DNA of 64,000 nucleotides from Garcia nutans (taxonomy: Eukaryota > Streptophyta > Magnoliopsida > Malpighiales > Euphorbiaceae). The number at the start of each line of letters is the position of its first letter. Position 1 is the stretch's first letter. The DNA is taken from the NCBI GenBank assembly GCA_947685225.1, contig CANTUV010000032.1, forward strand, positions 27,659,501 through 27,723,500. The letters are read 5' to 3'. Of this stretch, positions 11,391 to 22,599 are shown one piece after another. Under the pieces are notes generated by a model. The model made no database searches. It was not told where the DNA came from and saw nothing but the letters and a program-made list of their open reading frames with translations. A program made the position numbers and the translations under genes.

Positions 11391-11780
11391 ATGGATGATC
11401 AAAACAATGAGATGAGGGAGCTAAGGATGGAAGTAGAGAGGCTAAAGCAGATAGTGCAGGAGCAAGATGATACCATAGATATCCTGGCAGATTGAAGTCT
11501 ACAGGATCGTGAAGATCTGAGATTAGCACATGAGATGATTATCTCCTTGAGGAGAGACGTGCTGATGTTAAAGGAGGACATGCTTACTCATAGAGTGGAG
11601 TTTGATAGTGCCTGTAGGAGTCTCGGAGTAGCATATAGAGAGATCTGTGCTTTGCAGGAGAGGGTCCAGGAGCTAGGCCAGTACTTACCTGGTGAAGCAT
11701 CGCATGACCCAGAGTTTGATCCTGAGATAGAAGAATATTTGTCTGAAAGTGCCACCTCACCTAGGGCACCTACTCACTGA
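11391..11780 (+). pseudogene. Leader ORF, coiled-coil protein (one nonsense codon)
   Basis: An ORF of about 129 codons between the primer site and gag of the second Tek-2 unit, broken by a single in-frame TGA at 11493-11495. The predicted protein is strongly charged and heptad-like (MRELRMEVERLKQIVQEQDD, then SLRRDVLMLKEDMLTHRVEF and EICALQERVQELGQ), which suggests two or three coiled-coil segments, with an acidic C-terminal tail (DPEFDPEIEEYLSES). I do not recognise a family, and there is no signal peptide or membrane segment. Its own splice-acceptor-like site precedes it. Other plant gypsy lineages such as Ogre also carry an extra ORF before gag, but I cannot show homology. The preserved frame suggests it was functional in the progenitor. 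Confidence 0.55.
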
Positions 11781-11909
11781 GCTTTGAGATGTGTTGCTTT
11801 TTGGAGGTTCTTTTGGTTATGTACATATGTGACATCGGGGTAATATTGTATGGTAGTATGACATGATGATATAGTAGTAAGGAGTCCTAAATTTTGGAAT
11901 GTATATAAG
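11781..11909 (+). other. Tek-2 leader, non-coding
   Basis: Spacer between the leader ORF and the Athila insertion. Resumes at 24334 after it. Confidence 0.8.
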
Positions 11910-11914
11910 GGCTT
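11910..11914. repeat. Left TSD of N3 (GGCTT)
   Basis: GGCTT directly before TGTTTTATTAG. The identical five bases follow the element at 24329-24333. Confidence 0.95.
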
Positions 11915-12194
11915 TGTTTTATTAGTTTTTGTTATAAGTTTTGTGTCTTGTTTATTAGGTTAATTATTGTTTTATTTAGGTATTTTGTTAGTTTTTATCG
12001 GTTTGTCTAGTGTTTTCTTTAATTGTGAAGTTTTAGTTTATTTTTAGTTTTATGTCGTTTTTGATCTAGTTTTTAGTTTGTGTTTATGTTTTGTCGGTTA
12101 TTGTTTATTTACTTCGTGTTTTAAGTTTGTTTTGAGTTTTGTGTTAGGTTAAAACAGGCAAGGAAACAAATTGAAGATGAAATGGGCAGTAGCT

Positions 12195-12627
12195 GACACA
12201 GGCAGAGGACATGGCCAAGTCACTGGCCGTGTCCCATACCAAGTTAAAAGGAAGAACAAGTCCCAGTAGCAGACACAAGCAAGGGACACGGCCAAGTCAT
12301 GTGGCCGTGTCCCTCCAAAGAAAAGCAACACGGCCAAGTCATCATCACTTGGCCGTGTCCCACTTGTTACCAAAGGAAAGGGAGGTCAACAATTACACAA
12401 AAATGAACACAGGCAAGGGACACGGCCGTGTCTCCTGGCCATGTCCCTCCCATCTCACTCTCACGGCCAAGTCAAGCTCCACTTGGCCGTGTCACTCAAC
12501 AAAGAAGAAAAGAAGACCAAAAGCAACAGAGGAGGACACATGCAGGGGACACGGCCGTGTCACCTGGCCGTGTCCCTCCATCAAGCCCTCACACGGCCGT
12601 GTCCCTCATCACCTGGCCGTGTCCCTC
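12195..12627. repeat. GACACGGCC/GGCCGTGTC dyad cluster, N3 5' LTR
   Basis: About a dozen half-sites, many in facing pairs 5-15 bp apart, some fused into the palindrome GACACGGCCGTGTC. It lies immediately upstream of the TATA box, where upstream promoter elements are expected. Confidence 0.9.
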
Positions 12628-12668
12628 ATTTTCCAAGCCCGCATCGGATTTTTAACGCGTACGACTCA

Positions 12669-12675
12669 TATAAAA
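12669..12675 (+). promoter_or_regulatory. TATA box of N3 LTR
   Basis: TATAAAA in CTCATATAAAAGG, about 40 bp after the last dyad, with the same spacing in the 3' LTR (23356-23362). Transcription would start roughly 30 bp downstream. Confidence 0.7.
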
Positions 12676-13647
12676 GGAAAAGAAAGTTAGGGTTTAGGGG
12701 TCTTTTGACGATTTTGAGAGAAAATTAGCCGTCTGAGAGAGATCTTAGGGTTTAAACATTTGTTTTCTTGGATTTTGATTTTACTTTGGATTAAACTAGT
12801 TTAGATTAGATTGTTCATGCCATTGTTTCATCCTTTTTGCAAGATTCGATCAAGAGATTCATCAAAAGCTTCAAGGAGTTTGTAACTTAGTTTTATTCTT
12901 AAACTTTGACTCTTTAGTTTCATTGAAATTGTGTTTATGAACATTATCATGTCTAAATTGATTTCTTTGATTATTAATGAGATGAGTATGCTTGATAACA
13001 TCATGAACTAATTTAATCTAGTCTAGGGTTTGTATGGATTTGCTATGAATTGTATGAATTGGTTATTCTCTTAACTATTGATTTCTTTAGCCTTTATTGA
13101 ATGAAAAATTGTTACATATAATTGATTGGCCACCAATTGTGTGTTTTAGGTATTAGATGATGGATTGAGAGATGAAATCTAATGCTGGAACAATTCAATT
13201 AAGGACTTAGGTGAATTAGAGATATAACCTATTAAAAAGATTGTTTCAATTATAACAAGATTAGTTGTAAGAGGTTTGAATGCGAGAGCTTATTTCCTTG
13301 ACTCAATTAATTAAGTTGCTTGAGATTTAATCTTAGAAATTAAATTAGTTAAGTGGAATAACCGTTCATACATATGAGTAGTAAAGAAGTGCAAACCCTA
13401 GACCATTCTATCAAGTGAATCAAAACACAGTTCAATTTACTTTTATTGTTTTAAACTTTAATCAATCTTCTTTATTATTTAGCAATTTATAAATCTCTTT
13501 ATTACTTGTTAAACATAATCTGATAAGCAATTAACCACTTTGGCTTCCTTGAGAGAACGACCTTGGGGCAATCACCTTTGCTACAGCTACCTCGTATACT
13601 TGCGAGTGATGCTTTGTGGTAGAGTTAATTTGAGCGCAACAAGTTTT

Positions 13648-13665
13648 TGGCGCCGCTGCCGGGGA
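13648..13665 (+). other. N3 primer-binding site, Asp tRNA
   Basis: TGGCGCCGCTGCCGGGGA matches the reverse complement of the plant Asp tRNA 3' end with one mismatch, six bases after the LTR. Typical of Athila. Confidence 0.85.
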
Positions 13666-13769
13666 AGCTAATTGGCGTAATTGTTTAAAAAAAATAATAA
13701 TAATAAAAATAAAAATATATATATTTCAGATTATTTTCATTGCTTTTCATTTTATTTTATTTGTCTTTT

Positions 13770-13792
13770 GCTTTTGATATTTCTTTTTCTAG
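13770..13792 (+). promoter_or_regulatory. Putative 3' splice site before N3 gag
   Basis: A strong pyrimidine tract ending TTCTTTTTCTAG at 13792, 12 bases before the gag ATG. A possible donor GGCGTAATT lies just after the primer site (about 13676), which would give an intron of about 115 nt. Weak evidence. Confidence 0.35.
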
Positions 13793-13804
13793 AAATTTTT
13801 GTTT

Positions 13805-16261
13805 ATGCAAGGCAGGAGATCACTTGAAGGAGAACTGCATCCATTCATTCCAGAAATTCAGAGAATAAAAAGGAGCAGAGAGGAGTTTGAGCTTTTCACA
13901 GGATTTGATACTTCAGAGGAAGACATTTCGGATTTTGAGTCAGAATCTGGAAAATCTGTTAAAATGGCTGAAGAAAGACAAAGAACCATGAGAGATTTTG
14001 CTAGACCTATCATTGGGACTTCCACTTCTTGCATAAGACTGACAGATGCAGCAAGGAACTATGAGTTGAAGAATATTCACTATAACATGCTGCCATCATT
14101 CTATGGAGTTCCAAATGAAGATCCTTTGAATTTTATTAGGGACTTCTACTCCACCCTCAACACTTTTCCTTTGGGAGGACTAACAGAAGATCAGTTGAGG
14201 ATGAGATGTTTCCCTTATACTTTGAAGGATAGGGCAAAGAGCTGGCTCATGATGTTGCCTGAAAATTCACTGACAACTTGGGACCAAGTTTACAATAAAT
14301 TCATGGGCAAGTTCTATTCACACCAAAAGACAGCTGAGTTGAGAGGGAAGATTGCTACATTCTCTCAATTTGAAGGAGAGCCATTTCATGAGGCTTGGGA
14401 CAGATTCAAGATGCTATTGATCCAGTGTCCACATCATCATTACCCACTTCAACTCCTGAATCAGTTTTTCTATGATGGTCTCACTCAGCAATTTCAGAAC
14501 ACTGTTGATAATGCAGCTGGGGGAGCCATGTGAGAAAAGACAGCTGATGAGACTTATGAGATCTTTGAGATGTTGGGAGCTAATTCTCAACAAAAGAGTG
14601 TAAGGGGAAGAAGCAAGGGGGTGAATCAACTGGAAGCCAATACTGAAATGGTTAGTCAAATAGCTGAGTTGACAAGACAGGTTCAGATGCTACACATGAA
14701 GAATAATATTTCTTCATCTACTCAATAAGTGTGTGGAATCTGTGGGACATTAGGGCATGGAGCAAATATATGTCCCTCTGCATATGAGTCTTTTGGGAAT
14801 GAAGCTGAGCAGGTCAATGTTATGGGAGGATTCCAACCTAGGGCCAGAAATGATCCTTACTCCAACACTTACAATCCTGGTTGGAGGAGTCACCCCAATT
14901 TTTCCTGGACGACAAATAATGCTCAACAGCCTTTCCATTTGCTCCAGAGACAGAACCAGCAGCAGGGCCAATCCTCAAGTCAAAATCAAGGTCAGCATAA
15001 ATGAGAGAGTTTGGAGGACAGTTTACAAGCTTTCATCAAAGTCAGTGCTCAAAACCAAGAGATGAACAATAAGAGGCTGGATTCCTTGGAAGCATCTTTT
15101 AAGAAGGTGGAGACCCAAGTGGGGCAACTTGCACAACAGATGCAGATTCAACAAAAGGGGAAGTTTCCAAGTCAACCTGAGCAGGCACAAGCAGTGACTG
15201 TTCTTAGGAGTGGCAAGGTAATTAATAACAATGTTGAAAATAATTCTGTGAATGCAGGTGAGCAAGAGAAGAAAAAGGAAGGAGAATTAGAGAACAAAGG
15301 TGCTGAAGAAAGATCAATGGAGAAGACCCCTACACCAGATTTGCACAGGGCAAGCAATCCATACAGGCCACCTATACCATTCCCTAGCAGGTTGAAGGAT
15401 GATAAAAAAGATAAGCAGTTTTCAGATATCTTCAACATGCTATCTAAGGTAAGTATCAACTTACCATTACTTGAAGCAATTAAGAACATGCCGGCTTATG
15501 CTAAATTCTTCAAAGAATTGAATACCAAGAAAAAAAGGTATGAGCCGAATGAAAAGGTGATAGTTTCTGAGGTAGCTAGTGCTGTTTTGCAGCATAAACT
15601 ACCTCCTAAGCTAAAGGATCCTGGAAGCTTTATTATTCAAATTGTTATGGGGAATGGAAAATGTACTGATTGCATGTGTGATTTGGGAGCTAGTGTGAAT
15701 TTAATGCCTTACTCTGTGTACCTTGACTTAGAATTAGGGGAACTTAAGCCAACAAAAATGGTGTTGCAATTAGCTGATAGATCTCTTAGATTCCCGAAAG
15801 GGGTTATAGAAGATGTGTTAGTTAAAGTTGGTGGTTTGATAGTTCCTGTTGATTTCATTGTTCTTGACATGGAAGTAGGTAATTCTTCACCATCTGCACA
15901 CACCATTCTGCTGGGTAGGCCTTTTATGGCAACTACCAACACTTTGATAGATGTTAAAAATGGAAAATTATCAATGACTGTTTTGGGACAAACTGTAGAA
16001 TTTTCTATTTTTAATACTTCTCCTATTCCTACAACTGCTTTATATGAGGATTGTTTTTTTATTGATTGTATTGATGCAGTTGTTTCAGATGTTTTCTTGC
16101 AGACAGGTTCCTCTGATAAATTGGAGCTGGCATTGACTTTGGATAGTGATTTGGAAAATTTTGATGCAGAACTAGCCAGTTGCCTTGAGACTTTAGAGGG
16201 TGCTGAAATAGAGGAGCTTAAGGAAGACCCAATTTTTGAACCTTCCCCCATTGAAAAATAA
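13805..16261 (+). pseudogene. gag-pro: N3 gag and protease (in-frame stops)
   Basis: Athila structural protein and protease in one frame that continues into RT. The ATG at 13805 is the first in frame after the splice-like site. In order: a charged N-terminus, the gag domain (YELKNIHYNMLPSFYGVPNE; DRAKSWLMMLP), the zinc knuckle CGICGTLGHGANIC (about 14732-14773), a Gln-rich stretch, a coiled-coil-like segment (15040-15140), and the protease region with CDLGASVNLMPYSVY (DLGA in place of DSGA, usual for Athila as I recall) and LLGRPFMATTNTLIDV. Stops at 14531, 14726, 15002 and 16259 are all in the same frame, with no frameshift. Capsid assembly and polyprotein processing would be its roles; it cannot be made intact. 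Confidence 0.92.
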
Positions 16262-19187
16262 GAGAAGAACCCCTCACTAGAGTTAGAGCTGAAAGAGTTA
16301 CCTAAGAACCTGAAATATGTGTTTTTGGGAGATCACAATACTTTACCTGTAATAATATCTAGTGAACTTAGTGAAGGGGAGGAGATGAGGTTAGTGAGTG
16401 AGCTTAAAAGATTGAAGAGAGCAATAGGATGGGGATTGAGTGACATAAAGGGCATTAGCCCTTCCATGTGTATGCATAGAATCACTTTAGAAGAGGGAGC
16501 TAAACCTGTGAGGGAAACCCAAAGGAGACTTAACCCAAATATGAGTGAAGTGGTTAAGAAGGAAGTGCTCAAATTGCTGGATGAAGGAGTAATTTATCCA
16601 ATTGCTAATAGTGAGTGGGTGAGCCCAGTACATGTAGTTCCTAAGAAATCTGGAATCACAGTGGTGAAAAATGAGAATAATGAGTTGGTTCCTACTAGGA
16701 CTACTACTGGGTGGAGATTGTGCATTGATTATAGGAAGTTGAACAATGCTACAAAGAAAGATCATTTTGCTCTTCCTTTTATTGATCAGATGTTAGACAA
16801 ACTTTCTGGACACTCACATTATTATTTTTTGGATGGCCTTTCAGGTTACTATCAGGTGCCAATAGCTCCAGAGGATCAGTCAAAGACAACCTTTACTTGC
16901 CCTTTTGGGACTTATGCATTTCGACGTATGCCCTTTGGCTTGTGCAATGCACCTGCAACTTTTCAGAGATGCATGATGTCTGTCTTCTCAGATATGATCG
17001 ACGATTTTATTGAGGTATTTATGGATGATATTTCTGTTTTTGTAATTCTTTTGATAATTGCCTCGATAAACTTGTTCGTGTGCTTGAGAGATGCATTGAA
17101 TGTAACCTCACTTTAAGTTGGGAAAAGAGTCATTTTATGGTTACTCAGGGCATTGTCTTAGGTCATGTGGTGTCGAGTAAAGGGATTGAGATGGATAAGG
17201 CTAAAATTGAATTGATTGCTAAGTTACCCCCACCTACCTCTATTAAGGGAATAAGAAGTTTTTTAGGGCATGCAGGATTTTACAGAAGGTTTATTAAGGA
17301 TTTCTCCAAAATAAGCCAACCATTGTGCCGTTTATGGGGGAAAGATGTTCCATTTGAATTTACAGCACAATGCATGCAAGCTTTTAATTCTCTTAAGGAA
17401 AAATTGACTAGTGCACCTGTGATTGTAGCTCCTGTCTGGTCTTTACCTTTTGAAATCATGTGTGATGCTTCTAATCATGCAGTAGGTGCTGTTCTTGGGC
17501 AAAGGGTTGACAAATACTTAAGGGTAATTTATTATGCTAGTTTAACCCTGAATAGTGCACAAATGAACTACACCACAACTGAGAAGGAAATGTTAGCTGT
17601 TGTTTTTGCTTTAGATAAATTTAGAGCATATTTAATAGGGTCAAAAATTATTGTTCATTCTGACCATGCAGCTCTTAAATATCTTTTAACAAAACAGCAT
17701 GCTAAACCGCGCTTAATTAGATGGGTGTTGTTATTGCAAGAGTTTTATTTCCAGATCAGGGATACTAAGGGTAGTGAGAATGTTGTTGCTGATCATTTAT
17801 CCAGATTACCCTACTTTAATGAAAATCTTGCATCTGATAGCATTCATAAAAATTTAGAAGCATTTCCTGATGAGCATTTGTTTGTGGTAATTGATGCACC
17901 GTGGTTTGCAGATATTGCTAACTATCTTTCTTGTGGTATTTTGAGATCTAACATGTCTTTTCAGGAAAAGAAAAGGTTTCTACACTTAAGTAAGTTTATT
18001 TTTGGGATGAACCTTATCTATTCCGGATTTGCAAAGATGAGATAGTTCGCAGGTGTGTTTCTGAGGAAGAACAACTGAGTGTTCTTCAATTTTGTCATGA
18101 CCTTCACTGTGGGGGTCATTTTGGAGGAAGAAAAACTGCAGAAAAGGTGCTTCAAAGTGGTTTTTACTGGCCCACTTTATTTAAAGATGCTCAAGATTAT
18201 TGTAAGCACTGTGATCGTTGCCAAAGAGTAGGTAACATTGGGAGGAGGAATTAAATGCCCCTTCAGTCATATGTTGTTGTTGAATTGTTTGATGTGTGGG
18301 GAATAGACTTCATGGGTCCTTTCCCCAAGTCCTTTGGTTATGAATACATTTTAGTTGCTGTTGATTATGTTTCCAAATGGGTGGAGGCAATCCCCACCCG
18401 TACTAATGATGCTAATATTGTTGTTAAATTTGTGAAGGAAAACATTCTTAGCAGGTTTGGCACACCAATGGTGATAGTCAGTGATGGGGGGAGCCATTTT
18501 TGCAACAGGCTGTTTGAGAAATTAATGCATAAATCCGGCGTGAAGCACAAGGTGTAGACCCCATATCATCCACAGACCTCTGGACAAGTGGAAACATCCA
18601 ACAAGCAGCTAAAAGGAATTCTGGAGAAAACAGTCAACACATCCAGGAAGGATTGGGCAAGCAGATTGCACGATGCACTATGGGCATATCGGACTGCTTT
18701 CAAAACTCCTCTAGGTATGAGTCCATATAGATTGGTGTTTGGAAAAGCTTGTCACTTACCAGTGGAGTTGGAGCACAGAGCATATTGGGCAATCAAGACT
18801 CTGAATTTGGACTTGGACAAAGCGAAGAAAGAAAGATTTCTACAAATTTCAGAGTTAGATGAGCTGCGGAATGAGGCTTATGAGAGCTCAAGAATTTACA
18901 GGGATCGCACTAATGCACTTCATGATAAAATTATAGTGCGAAAGACATTGAGTCCAGGTATGAAGGTTTTACTTTTTAACTCATGACTCCGTCTTTTTCC
19001 AGGTAAACTCAAGTCTCGATGGAGTGGTCCTTTCGAGATAACTCAGGTATATCCTTCTGGTGCAATTGAATTACTTAACTCTAGAACAGGTGAGACTTTC
19101 AAAGTGAATGGACAGAGAGTTAAGCCATACAATGAAGGATTTCAGGAAGTAAGGGTCATTGATAGTACTTTGATTCATGAACCCTAG
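16262..19187 (+). pseudogene. pol: N3 pol: RT, RNase H, integrase (frameshifted)
   Basis: Continues the gag-protease frame. RT has MHRITLEEGAKPVRETQRRL, GWRLCIDYRKLN, FLDGLSGYYQVPI and FMDDISVF (about 17020), all catalytic Asp present. A frameshift near 17041 moves the frame. RNase H follows (MCDASNHAVGAVLGQ, HSDHAALKYLL, ADHLSRL). A second frameshift near 18000 precedes the integrase: HHCC finger (about 18096-18230), core with WGIDFMGPF, IVSDGGSHF and TSGQVETSN (DDE kept), then a C-terminal region (KSRWSGPFEITQVYPSGAIE) with no chromodomain. Extra stops lie at 18252, 18555 and 18984. It ends at 19185-19187 with a TAG that looks natural. Replication enzymes of an Athila element; dead in this copy. 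Confidence 0.92.
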
Positions 19188-19440
19188 ACCTTGCATGATG
19201 TCCAGCTATATGACATTAAAGAAGCGCTAAATGGGAGGCAACCCATCGGTTTGCATTTATTTTTTATAGTTGTACTTTTAAGTTTAACAAGTTTTGATTT
19301 ATGTTCGGTTTCAATAATTGGGCTGTGCTTTGATCGGTTTTTCTTTACTTTGTGTTTCAGGGTGTTTAACGAAGAAGGGTTGCAAAATCATTAAAAATAT
19401 ATATATATATATGATTAAAGTTTATAAAAAGGCAGAAGGT

Positions 19441-19672
19441 GACACGGCCAAAGGACTTGGCCGTGTCACACACTGGACACGGCAAAAAATTCTTCAAAAT
19501 TTGAACGATTTTGCAATGTTTTACAGATTTGGACACACCCAGGGGATACGGCCGTGTCACCTGGCCGTGTCCCCCAAAAACTATGAGACACGGCCGTGTG
19601 CTCTCCACTTGGCCGTGTCCCTTCACTTTCACACACAGACACGGCCATGTCAGCACACACACGGCCGTGTCC
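19441..19672. repeat. GACACGGCC/GGCCGTGTC cluster, N3 internal copy
   Basis: Same dyad family as in the LTR: about ten half-sites including the palindrome ACACGGCCGTGTG. It is separate from the LTR copy and sits in front of the env-like ORF. Confidence 0.9.
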
Positions 19673-19685
19673 TTCAATTTTTGCC

Positions 19686-19769
19686 TTTAAAAAGCCCGAT
19701 TTTGCCCAGTTTTATTTCATAAATCCCTAACTTTTCTATCTTCTTCTCTCTCGCTCTCTCATTCTCTGC
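19686..19769 (+). promoter_or_regulatory. Possible internal promoter for env-like ORF
   Basis: Right after the dyad cluster come TTTAAAAA (19686-19693) and a pyrimidine patch (CTTCTCTCTCGCTCTCTC, about 19742-19759), features of plant core promoters. The order repeats that of the LTR (dyads, then TATA). No transcript evidence. Confidence 0.35.
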
Positions 19770-19904
19770 AACACCAAACCCTTGATTTTTATTTTCAAAT
19801 CTCCATCTCTTCCGTTAAAACTTCAAATTACTCCACCAAAACTTGAGATTATCACTTAAAACTTTCTCTTTACTCATATTATTTTGATTTAATTTAGTTT
19901 TGGG

Positions 19905-19918
19905 TGTTATTTTCTCAG
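19905..19918 (+). promoter_or_regulatory. Putative 3' splice site before env-like ORF
   Basis: TGTTATTTTCTCAG followed by ATTTC and the ATG at 19924. Fits a spliced subgenomic env-like mRNA, an alternative to an internal promoter. Confidence 0.4.
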
Positions 19919-19923
19919 ATTTC

Positions 19924-21048
19924 ATGTCGCCGAGAACTAAAATTGTACCACACCGAAAGAAGAAGAAATCTGGAGCCGAAGGAGCTTCGTCATCTTCCTT
20001 AACTTTATCTCACAAGAGGGCAAGTCTTTTGGCTCAGGGTTTTTTCCCGACAAGGTATGTGAATGATGAATCTTTAGATGCCTTGCAAATGAGAACTGCT
20101 TTTTATAGATATGTGCAATATCTTGGGTGGGAAACTTTTGTTTCATTGAGACCTTTGCAGTTTGAGGAGCTCACCCTAGAATTTTTGGCAACTCTTAAAG
20201 TGGAAAGAGATGATAAGAAAATTTGCAGGAGACTGATGTTTAAATTAATGGGTCAATCATTTGTGCTTACTATTGATCAGTTGAATGATATATATGTTTT
20301 TCATCACCATGGAGAAAGATTGATACCCAAAGATTTTAGACAACAGTTTGCTTGGGGTGCCTTAGGCTCGGGTACTTATGTGGCCAAATCGGCCAAAGCA
20401 TCTAAATTACGGAACCCTACCTTAAGATATTTGCACAGGTTTATGTCATGTGGGTTCTTTGCAAGGAAGGAGAGCCCGGGTGTGGTTGAGTAGAGTGAGC
20501 TATTTTTCTTGGACTGTGTTTTGAATGAAATGAATATTAGTGCCGGCTATTGGTTAGCCGATATTTTTGATTCTGTAGCTAATAAAAGGAGGGGGGCTAT
20601 TTGTGTTGGAGGATTGATCACTACATTAGCAGTAGCCCTTGTGGAGGATTTTGACCCGAGTACTACTCGGATGACTCGAATTTTGGGTAATGATTCCTTG
20701 GATTTAGCTATACTGGCGAAGATGCACATGGTGGTGCATAGAAGAGGGACCTTTGTGATGCCGTCAGCTGAGCCTGAAGCACCGGGGGACAGGCAGAAGA
20801 GAGCCCGGATTGAAGAGGAGTCTGACTCGGATTCTCTTGACTTAGATGAGGATGCTCCGGTCTCGGAACATCAAGAGGTACTTCTGAGGATTGAGGCCCT
20901 GGAGGGCAAAGTGGAACGATTGGATAGCAAGGTGGATCGTAACCATGCTGAGATCTTACAGCAGATGGAACAGATTAACAGTAACCTTGCAACGATCTTG
21001 AGTCTCCATCCCTCAGTTGCATCATCTTCCCGCCCACATTTTCCATAG
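19924..21048 (+). pseudogene. N3 env-like ORF, ATHILA ORF-1 type (one stop)
   Basis: 374 codons from ATG 19924 to TAG 21046-21048, interrupted once by TAG at 20491-20493 and otherwise in one frame. N-terminus is basic (SPRTKIVPHRKKKKSG), like a nuclear targeting signal. The middle (EELTLEFLATLKVERDDKK, LTIDQLNDIY, FVMPSAEPE) resembles the ATHILA ORF-1 family encoded downstream of pol in Athila. A Ser/Asp acidic stretch (EEESDSDSLDLDEDAP) follows, then a C-terminal coiled coil (EVLLRIEALEGKVERLDSK). I see no signal peptide and no clear membrane anchor, so a true envelope role is not supported. The biochemical function of the family is unknown. The frame is well preserved compared with pol. Confidence 0.75.
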
Positions 21049-21275
21049 ATTTTCAGTCCTTGCTTTATTTTATTTAGTGTACTCTTGTTTTATTTTTCGT
21101 TTTTGTTATTTATGTTAAAACTTTTGTGTTTGGATATTTTCTTGTACTTTTGTTATAAAACTTTTGTGTTTGTGATGGAAAGCTAGGATTTTGCCTCACC
21201 AGGTACGATGGAAGACAGGTTGTCCTTTAACTCTTATTATTTATTATTCTTGTTTTCCATTGAGGACAATGTCAA

Positions 21276-21291
21276 TTTTAAGTGTGGGGTA
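21276..21291 (+). other. Internal purine-tract-like motif 1
   Basis: TTTTAAGTGTGGGGTA after GAGGACAATGTC, a near copy of the true tract context at 22587-22617. Confidence 0.7.
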
Positions 21292-21855
21292 CTCTTTAAG
21301 CTTTCATTTAATTCTTGTTTTGCTTATTGTGGTTGTTTTGTTTATTGTGTTTTTTGTGCATGGTATAATTGTTGAAAATTTATTAATCTTTTCTTTGATT
21401 CTAGCATTATAGTTGAGACTTTGGTATCAGCATAGAAATGAGCATTTGAATTCATTCGGGATTAATTTTCGCATTCTGCAATTCATGACATGTAAATCTT
21501 TGTGAACCCACCTGTGTGAGCTTTGAGCCTTATAAAATTTGATATTTTTGTCAATTGATTTTCTTTTTTTAAGTGTGCACCTTAATGATGTTGCATCTCT
21601 AGAGTTTGCTTTTGCATACTTATTGAACTCACATTATGATTTAATCTCAAGTTTTAAAATGATGAAGGCAAATTAGGTTAGCCCCTTTAACTTAAAGAGA
21701 CTTCCCTTTATATTGATTTCCTTAGTGAGCCAAGTTGAGCCATTGACTGTTTCTTGTTTGATTAACACAATTCTCAACTTAACATGTTCTTACTATCATC
21801 ATACCTATGCATTAAGGAATGGAGTTGTATGATTAGACAATAGGGTAGTTTATTT

Positions 21856-21868
21856 CAAGTGTGGGGTA
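21856..21868 (+). other. Internal purine-tract-like motif 2
   Basis: CAAGTGTGGGGTA, a second internal copy of the tract core. Confidence 0.65.
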
Positions 21869-22599
21869 AGTAAAAAAAAATAATATGGAATTCCTAATTG
21901 AGGGTTGAAATGCATACTTTGCATATTGTATTTGATTAAGAATTAGTATTCCTTTCCTCTACATTTTAAGCTAGATGTTCCATTAAGTTTATACTTTGTA
22001 TATATATATATAAATATATATAAACTCAATAAAAAAAATAAGTGAAAATAAAACAAAAAGAGATATATATATATATATAAAGTTCATATATTTTCTAGCC
22101 TTAGAGGAATTTTGACTCGTGTACTTTTCTTTTAGTGTGCAAGTATGTAAGATTGCTAAGGGTTGGTGAGTATGCTATTTGAAGGAGTTATGAAATTCTT
22201 AGCAAGAGTAGTGTCTAATTTAGATACTCCATTTCTTGATGCTCCACTTAAATGTCTTTTCTCACACCTTACCTTAGCCCCATTACATCCAAATAAAAGA
22301 CCTTCGGATTATTTCTTGAGAAAATCAGTGAGGGAGATTGGATAATTAAGCAAGTTTATGGCAGTATGCACTCATGAGTGGTATGAGTGATTAACCTTTG
22401 AAATCGAGTTAAACACTTAGTTGAGAGATAAGATTTGTATGTCTGGATCAATGAATGAGTTAAGAATATCTTGATTGAAGGAAATTGCAATTATTTATGT
22501 CTGATGTCTTAAAGTATTTCATCTATGTTCTGGAATTATAGTTAAGGTTGTTTGAATTTTTAATTTATGCCATGTGAATTTGCTTGAGGACAAGCAAAG

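Larger units (their letters stand above)
11915..13641 (+). mobile_element. N3 5' LTR, 1727 bp
   Basis: TGTTTTATTAG ... GCGCAACA. Contains a GACACGGCC/GGCCGTGTC cluster (12195-12627), a TATA box right after it (12669), and a long AT-rich downstream part without coding potential. Relative to the 3' LTR it has 16 extra bases inside the cluster. Confidence 0.95.
19188..19923 (+). other. N3 pol to env-like spacer
   Basis: Non-coding. Contains the hairpin-capable TGGGAGGCAACCCA (about 19232-19245), an (AT)n run near 19398-19413, a dyad cluster (19441-19672), a TATA-like TTTAAAAA (19686), a CT-rich tract (about 19731-19769) and a splice-acceptor-like TTTTCTCAG ending at 19918. Confidence 0.7.
21049..22599 (+). 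other. N3 3' non-coding region
   Basis: About 1.5 kb, AT-rich, without coding potential. Holds two internal copies of the purine-tract motif (21276-21291 and 21856-21868) and TA microsatellites near 21999-22020 and 22060-22078. Confidence 0.8.

Noticed and set aside
12211..12728. ORFs of 75-159 codons in the dyad cluster, also at 23021-23415, 19318-19722, 3672-4184 and 56327-56667
   Set aside because: They arise because the GACACGGCC repeat lacks stops. Several frames and both strands are open at once, and frames are not kept between the two N3 LTRs.
19924..21048. True retroviral envelope gene
   Set aside because: No signal peptide, no furin-like site and no convincing transmembrane segment. 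It fits the plant ATHILA ORF-1 type, whose function is unknown.
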